Source: Paralithodes platypus
Taxonomy: Eukaryota; Arthropoda; Malacostraca; Decapoda; Lithodidae
NCBI GenBank assembly: GCA_032716605.1
Contig: CM064512.1
Location: 24,181,810-24,245,809 of the forward strand
DNA length: 64,000 nt
Direction of reading: 5' to 3'
The notes beneath the pieces are model-generated. The model was not told where the DNA came from. It did not search any database and saw only the letters and a program-made list of their open reading frames with translations. The position numbers were made by a program, and so were the translations under genes. Within the stretch, counting starts at the first letter, position 1. The number at the start of each line of letters is the position of its first letter. Positions 58,801 to 64,000 of this stretch are shown here, piece by piece.

Positions 58801-60480
58801 TTATATATTTTTGTTACAGCGTCATTTACAAAATGGTGTCCTATCTAGATTATTTAATTTCCCTTATTCATCCTAGTTACTCACCAATGCGGTCCTCTTT
58901 CACGCCCATTTTCAACATCGCTCTCCTACCACCTCCAACCCCCATTGACCTCATCCTTACATACCACTGACTCTTACCTATCTTTAATTGTTAGTCATGT
59001 TTATACACGTGTATTCGGTCTATCACTGTGTAGTAGTAGACATTTATATCCACGAATCAGTCATCGGATCTCTCTCCTCTACCCAGTGAGGTCCCTTTTA
59101 TTACCAACTTGCATTCAGTTTCTCGACCTTTTGTTTATGTTAATAATGTGGTCGTGTATTTTCACGTTGAACTGAATATAATAGTCTAGCAGGGGCTTTT
59201 TTCCATATTGTCGCGTTTATCATTCTTTTTCAATGTTCACCATTTTAGTAACATCATGTCTGGATCAGCGAACCTTAAGGAACGATTTGCTTGAATAAAA
59301 CATTGATTGAACCCATTTGACTTTAATGAGATCCTTCCCAAGCTGAAAATAATGTCCTAATAGTTCACTTCATATGAAGTAAAGCTTCGTCGTAATGAAA
59401 TACAAATAATAAATCATTGTCAATAACTGAGTCTCCATACGGCATTGCAAATCAGCAAACAACCCTACCGCTTCCCTCCCTTCCACCCAGCCCCCACACC
59501 CACCCGCTCCTCCTCTTTACCAGCTCACCACACGTGTAGATGTGATCAATGTGGATATAATATTGTTTGTATCCGTCTGCTATAAAATTAAATATATTTA
59601 ATACAGTTAGCATTTACATTTTGATGGTCCAATCCCCTTCGTAAGTTGTATAAGATGTCAAAATGTCTCATAATTCTCAAGCTGTTAATATTAGAATGGG
59701 TCTAGGAAAAGCTGTTGAAATATAATGTAGACCTGTACGGGAATGTATTCATTAATCGGAATCATATAGAATAGGGCTTACATACGAATGTATACTAGGG
59801 AATGAAGAATGAATTTCATGTTGTGTCAAAACTTTCAAAGTGTTATCCAGTGACGGTTACGCTTATATTCATCAGGAAATTAACTTTGTGACGATCTTGA
59901 CGCATTATGCAACTTACATAACTCTAGTTTTCAAAAGACGATTGTATACAGTTCAGGAAGGATCTGTGGGAGTTAAAAGGGCAAAGACTGGCTTAATCAA
60001 CCCTCTGACGTCCGTATCTCATTCCAACTCTGAATATTATCGTTTGATGATAGCCAGAATAAACTCTTAAGAAAATGTTTCATAATCTTCAAGGGGTTAA
60101 ATAAACTATTTAACACGGCCCAAAATTTATTTCCTAAATCGATAAAACTCATTTGCCGAGGGATAAAAGTGATAAATCCATCTATCCTGGTCAACAAAAA
60201 TTAATCTTGATTACCGCTGTGATCGTTACTCGTTCACGATATTGATGTTCGTTTAAACCAATACCTTTGACATGAAAGAATTATATTAGATTGTAGCAAA
60301 CTCAAATGAATACCTAAATCACTATATTTGCCACCTACGTATTTACGCCCATTAATTAAAGTATATTAGCTATGTTGTCCTGTCAGTCAATCAGAATCCC
60401 TCTGTCACTCAGGTAGGGTGGAGAGAATCCACCCACCTGCAACCCCATTTCCCCCAATATGATCTGCCAGACGAGTCGAG
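58800..60480. other. Stretch without a gene
   Basis: No recognised coding sequence. Around 59,940-60,105 there are phrases (GGAAGGATCTGTGGGAGTTAAAAG, CTTCAAGGGGTTAA) like those of the small TTAA elements, suggesting a decayed copy. Confidence 0.5.
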
Positions 60481-60496
60481 AGACTTTTGGCCGAAA

Positions 60497-60632
<136 letters not shown>

Positions 60633-60792
60633 CGGTTTATATATGTATACAGTATAAATATATTTTTGTTCTATGTGAGTGAGGGAGACAAAAGGCAGAA
60701 CTGCCTGTAGCGAGTGCCTCCCCCAGGGCTCTAAGGCTCAAACCCTGTTTATCTAACATTTTACTAATTTATACAAATTGTTCATAGATTTC

Positions 60793-60830
60793 CACTGAAG
60801 ATGACATAACACATGTGTTGAAACGTCACT
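60793..60830 (+). ncRNA. Hammerhead-like Penelope 3' motif
   Basis: CACTGAAGATGACA, a short self-complementary stem (AACACATGTGTT) and GAAACGTC. The same GAAACGTC ending as the motifs at 44.1 and 45.8 kb. The element body is not present around it. Confidence 0.35.
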
Positions 60831-60881
60831 TGATAGTTGTCCAGGGGATAGTATTAGAATTCTAGAATCCCTGTATATTAA

Positions 60882-61080
60882 CCCCATGAGTACCAGCGAC
60901 GCGTGTTATATTTTAATCTAGCTATATTTAGACGATGTTTTGCAGCTTAGGATGGATCATTGGTAGTTAAAAGGGTTGGTTTGAAGTCATTATTATTGCT
61001 AGTGGTCCTTCCTAAGCTGAAGACAATCGTCTAATAGTTGTCAGAATACGATGAAATGGACGGCCCTGGTACTGAACAAG
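60882..61080. mobile_element. Small TTAA-type MITE, copy 4
   Basis: 199 bases between TTAA at 60,878-60,881 and 61,081-61,084. Ends CCCCATGAGTACCAGCGACG and GTACTGAACAAG are diverged from copy 2. Confidence 0.75.
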
Positions 61081-61084
61081 TTAA

Positions 61085-61785
61085 GAAACTTAATCCCCAG
61101 TTGAACAACACTGTCCTCTTTTCCCTTCAATGTTTCATTGTCTCGGGTGGCATTAGTCTGTCCATGTGTGTCCTGTGCAATTTTGTAATTTGGTAGAATA
61201 TCTTTAAACTTGGTTGTAATGAATTATTTATTTTATAGACCGAAGTAAAACTTTATATTGTTAGGTATTTTATCTTTTTGTCTTGGTGTCATAAGTTTTA
61301 GTTAGTGCGTATCTATATCATTGGCTGACACTGTAACTTTTGTCTTTGACTGAACATTTGATAGATGTATTTAAGTCGCGATTTTTAAGCTCAATCTTAC
61401 TCTTAGGGGCTGAATTTACATTGTATATTGTTAGTAGATTTATGTATTTGTCATATTTTTAAAGCATAGACTGAACGATGCATTTGGCTGCATTCTTGCA
61501 AATCTTTAATTGAGAATGGTTAGTGCTTTCTCTGCATAATTGACTGACCTTTTGTTTTTTAAAACTTAGAAAATCTTAATTCCAATGTTTCTGTCAATGT
61601 ACTTTAGGGCTCAAACCCTGATTATATATATATATATACTGTATACTCACATTTAACGCTTACTTAACCAACTATTATATACTTATAACCTACTTAGGTA
61701 CAGGGGTACATGTATGTTAATGTTATAGACTAAACATTTCACTTCCTTGTATTCAGATACAACTCAAGCAATACATAGGGCACCA
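61085..61785. other. Stretch without a gene
   Basis: AT-rich; a short (TA)n at about 61,623-61,645. Nothing else seen. Confidence 0.5.
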
Positions 61786-61789
61786 GGAT

Positions 61790-62960
61790 GTATACCTTTG
61801 ACCCGCAGGTGCAGATCAAAGGGCATCCGGATGTATACCTTTGACCCGCAGGTGCAGATCAAAGGGCATCCAGATGTATACCTTTGACACGCAGGTGCAG
61901 ATCAAAGGGCATCCGGATGTATACCTTTGACCCGCAGGTGCAGATCAAAGGGCATCCGGATGTATACCTTTGACCCGCAGGTGCAGATCAAAGGGCATCC
62001 GGATGTATACCTTTGACCCGCAGGTGCAGATCATAGGGCATCCAGATGTATACCTTCGACCCGCAGGTGCAGATCAAAGGGCATCCGGATGTATACCTTT
62101 GACCCGCAGGTGCAAATCAAAGGGCATCCGGATGTATACCTTTGACCCGCAGGTGCAGATCAAAGGGCATCCAGATGTATACCTTTGACCCGCAGGTGCA
62201 GATCAAAGGGCATCCGGATGTATACCTTTGACCCGCAGGTGCAGATCAAAGGGCATCCGGATGTATACCTTTGACCCGCAGGTGCAGATCAAAGGGCATC
62301 CATATGTATACCTTTGACCCGCAGGTGCAGATCAAAGGGCATCCGGATGTATACCTTTGACCCGCAGGTGCAGATCAAAGGGCATCCGGATGTATACCTT
62401 TGACCCGCAGGTGCAGATCAAAGGGCATCCGGATGTATACCTTTGACCCGCAGGTGCAGATCAAAGGGCATCCGGATGTATACCTTTGACCCGCAGGTGC
62501 AGATCAAAGGTCATCCGGATGTATACCTTTGACCCGCAGGTGCAGATCAAAGGGCATCCAGATGTATACCTTTGACCCGCAGGTGCAGATCAAAGGGCAT
62601 CCGGATGTATACCTTTGACCCGCAGGTGCAAATCAAAGGGCATCCGGATGTATACCTTTGACCCGCAGGTGCAGATCAAAGGGCATCCGGATGTATACCT
62701 TTGACCCGCAGGTGCAGATCAAAGGGCATCCGGATGTATACCTTTGACCCGCAGGTGCAGATCAAAGGGCATCCGGATGTATACCTTTGACCCGCAGGTG
62801 CAGATCAAAGGGCATCCGGATGTATACCTTTGACCCGCAGGTGCAGATCAAAGGGCATCCGGATGTATACCTTTAACCCGCAGGTGCAGATCAAAGGGCA
62901 TCCGGATGTATACCTTTGACCCGCAGGTGCAGATCAAAGGGCATCCGGATGTATACCTTT
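61790..62960. repeat. 43-bp tandem repeat, 27 units
   Basis: The word GTATACC starts at 61,790 and again at 62,951, exactly 27 periods of 43 bases, without a single net indel. Units contain TTTGACCCGCAGGTGCAGAT and AGGGCATCC; a few units carry one-base variants (CCAGATG for CCGGATG, CATATG, AACCCGC). As 43 is not a multiple of three, the frames cycle and the open frame at 61,970-62,188 is not a gene. Confidence 0.97.
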
Positions 62961-63660
62961 TGAACCGCAGGTCATTGATTCATTATGGCAGGACTTATGT
63001 CATCAAACCATTGGTCACACAACATCACGTGATAGGGGCATGTATAACGTGTAATGGAGGTGTGGTCAATGATGCTTCAGGAGTATCAGAGAGTTTTAAA
63101 CCACACCCAGATATATTATTCTTGATAGGTATTGGTCGAGATGGTCATACAGCGTATGGTGTATTAGTGACGTCATGCAGAGGGCGTAACCCGACGTTAT
63201 ATAGAGGGGAAACTGGGACATAGACAGTTAGAACAGAGTTCCCTCTCACTTGTATAATATCACGGGGACAAGAGGCCAGTTCGTGTTTGTGAAACCAGAC
63301 TTCTCCATTACTTGGATTAATTTTACTTAATAATTAACCATTCAATAATATGTTAGTGTATTTCTGAATAGGTCTTAATATATCACTTCATTAAAACTAT
63401 TGTGAATTATTCTCAAGTTTCAGTTACCTCATACTAATTATTATACATTGAATTATGTATTAATGTCCGTATGAGGCGGATGATGGTGGCAGCTTCTGAG
63501 AGAGTTATTTAAACAAAGTAGCTCTAAACCATACCATTATATGGTGCCCATCACGTAGCTATATAGTTTTGTTATTCTTATAAACGTAGATGGCAACAAC
63601 CTGAGTATCTTTTGTAATTTATAACAAGCAAGCGGTCAATTATGTTAAGATATTGACAAT
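62961..63660. other. Flank of the satellite without a recognised gene
   Basis: The frame 62,906-63,223 continues from the repeat into unique sequence (about 80 codons), but it resembles no family I know. The rest is AT-rich. Confidence 0.45.
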
Positions 63661-63787
63661 ATTTCGAGATGACTATTCGTAAGAGATTATGTGGATCTAC
63701 AACAAACTATATTTATAATTTACGTGATATTATGAAACTTCCTCTGATTGTGTTCACACACACGCACTGGTATAATGATTTATCATC

Positions 63788-63860
63788 AGAGAGAGAGAGA
63801 GAAAGAGAGCGCGCGAAAGCGATTTTGCCTATTTGCCACACACACACACACACACACACT
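63788..63860. repeat. (GA)n and (CA)n microsatellites
   Basis: GA-rich run at about 63,788-63,810 and (CA)n at about 63,837-63,860. Confidence 0.9.
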
Positions 63861-64000
63861 GAAATGTATTTGAAATTACCACTGACCATTTGATGTTCCA
63901 ACCATCTGTCCAGCTATTGTATGTCAGGAATTCCAATATCCCACAAGGAACTTTAGCTGACCCCTGGTCGATGAATGACGTGTTTGGATACTGGTCTAGG

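Noticed and set aside
56600..58970. Several plus-strand frames rich in Ser, Pro, Leu and Phe
   Set aside because: Composition artefacts of a pyrimidine-rich strand.
61790..62960. CRISPR-like array
   Set aside because: Units are head-to-tail and identical, without unique spacers, in eukaryotic DNA.
61970..63223. Open frames in and after the 43-bp array
   Set aside because: The period is not a multiple of three; the frames are short and cycle, and the unique part resembles nothing known.

Overview
This is eukaryotic, AT-rich, extremely repeat-dense DNA. No host gene is recognisable. I see fragments of several non-LTR retrotransposon (LINE) families, a Penelope-like element, two diverged DNA transposons that fuse a DDE-type transposase to an XPG/FEN-like nuclease, many short TTAA-flanked (piggyBac-type) non-autonomous elements, tRNA-derived SINEs, four satellite arrays and long (TA)n, (TC)n, (GATA)n and (CA)n microsatellites. 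This mix suggests an invertebrate, most likely an arthropod and plausibly a decapod crustacean. That placement is an impression from repeat content and not a proof.

Region 1-29,600 is the same ~14.6 kb twice, copy A (1-14,658) and copy B (15,270-29,599), separated by exactly 100 N. The pattern of small indels (dense at the start of B and at the end of A, almost none in the middle) says the two contig ends overlap and were not merged, so this is probably one locus. In order it holds: a plus-strand LINE reverse transcriptase broken by a TTAA element; ~1.4 kb without a gene; a minus-strand LINE RT; a plus-strand transposase-nuclease pseudogene (5' truncated, itself carrying a TTAA element); ~3.5 kb of non-coding sequence with ATGGCCGCC repeats; and a minus-strand LINE endonuclease fragment.

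Region 29,600-33,100 has a 48-bp satellite split by a LINE endonuclease fragment, a SINE and a cluster of short palindromes. Region 33,100-39,130 is the highlight. It is a nearly complete DNA transposon with one 1,525-codon frame interrupted only by five stop codons, each explainable by a single C-to-T change, between ~420-bp inverted terminal units. Region 39,500-43,800 contains a Penelope RT scrap, two members of one TTAA family, and a LINE inside a long inverted repeat. Region 43,800-46,050 is a Penelope-like GIY-YIG 3' end arranged as a ~2 kb palindrome between (TA)n tracts. Region 46,400-49,000 is two ACGT-rich satellites invaded by a TTAA element. Region 49,700-56,100 has small TTAA elements, a SINE and a decayed LINE with a mutated RT active site. 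The rest (56,100-64,000) is mostly simple sequence, pyrimidine tracts, and a 27-copy 43-bp satellite.

The genes do not form a host pathway. The window reads as layers of nested mobile elements, and the nesting order can often be read from reading frames that resume across an insertion.
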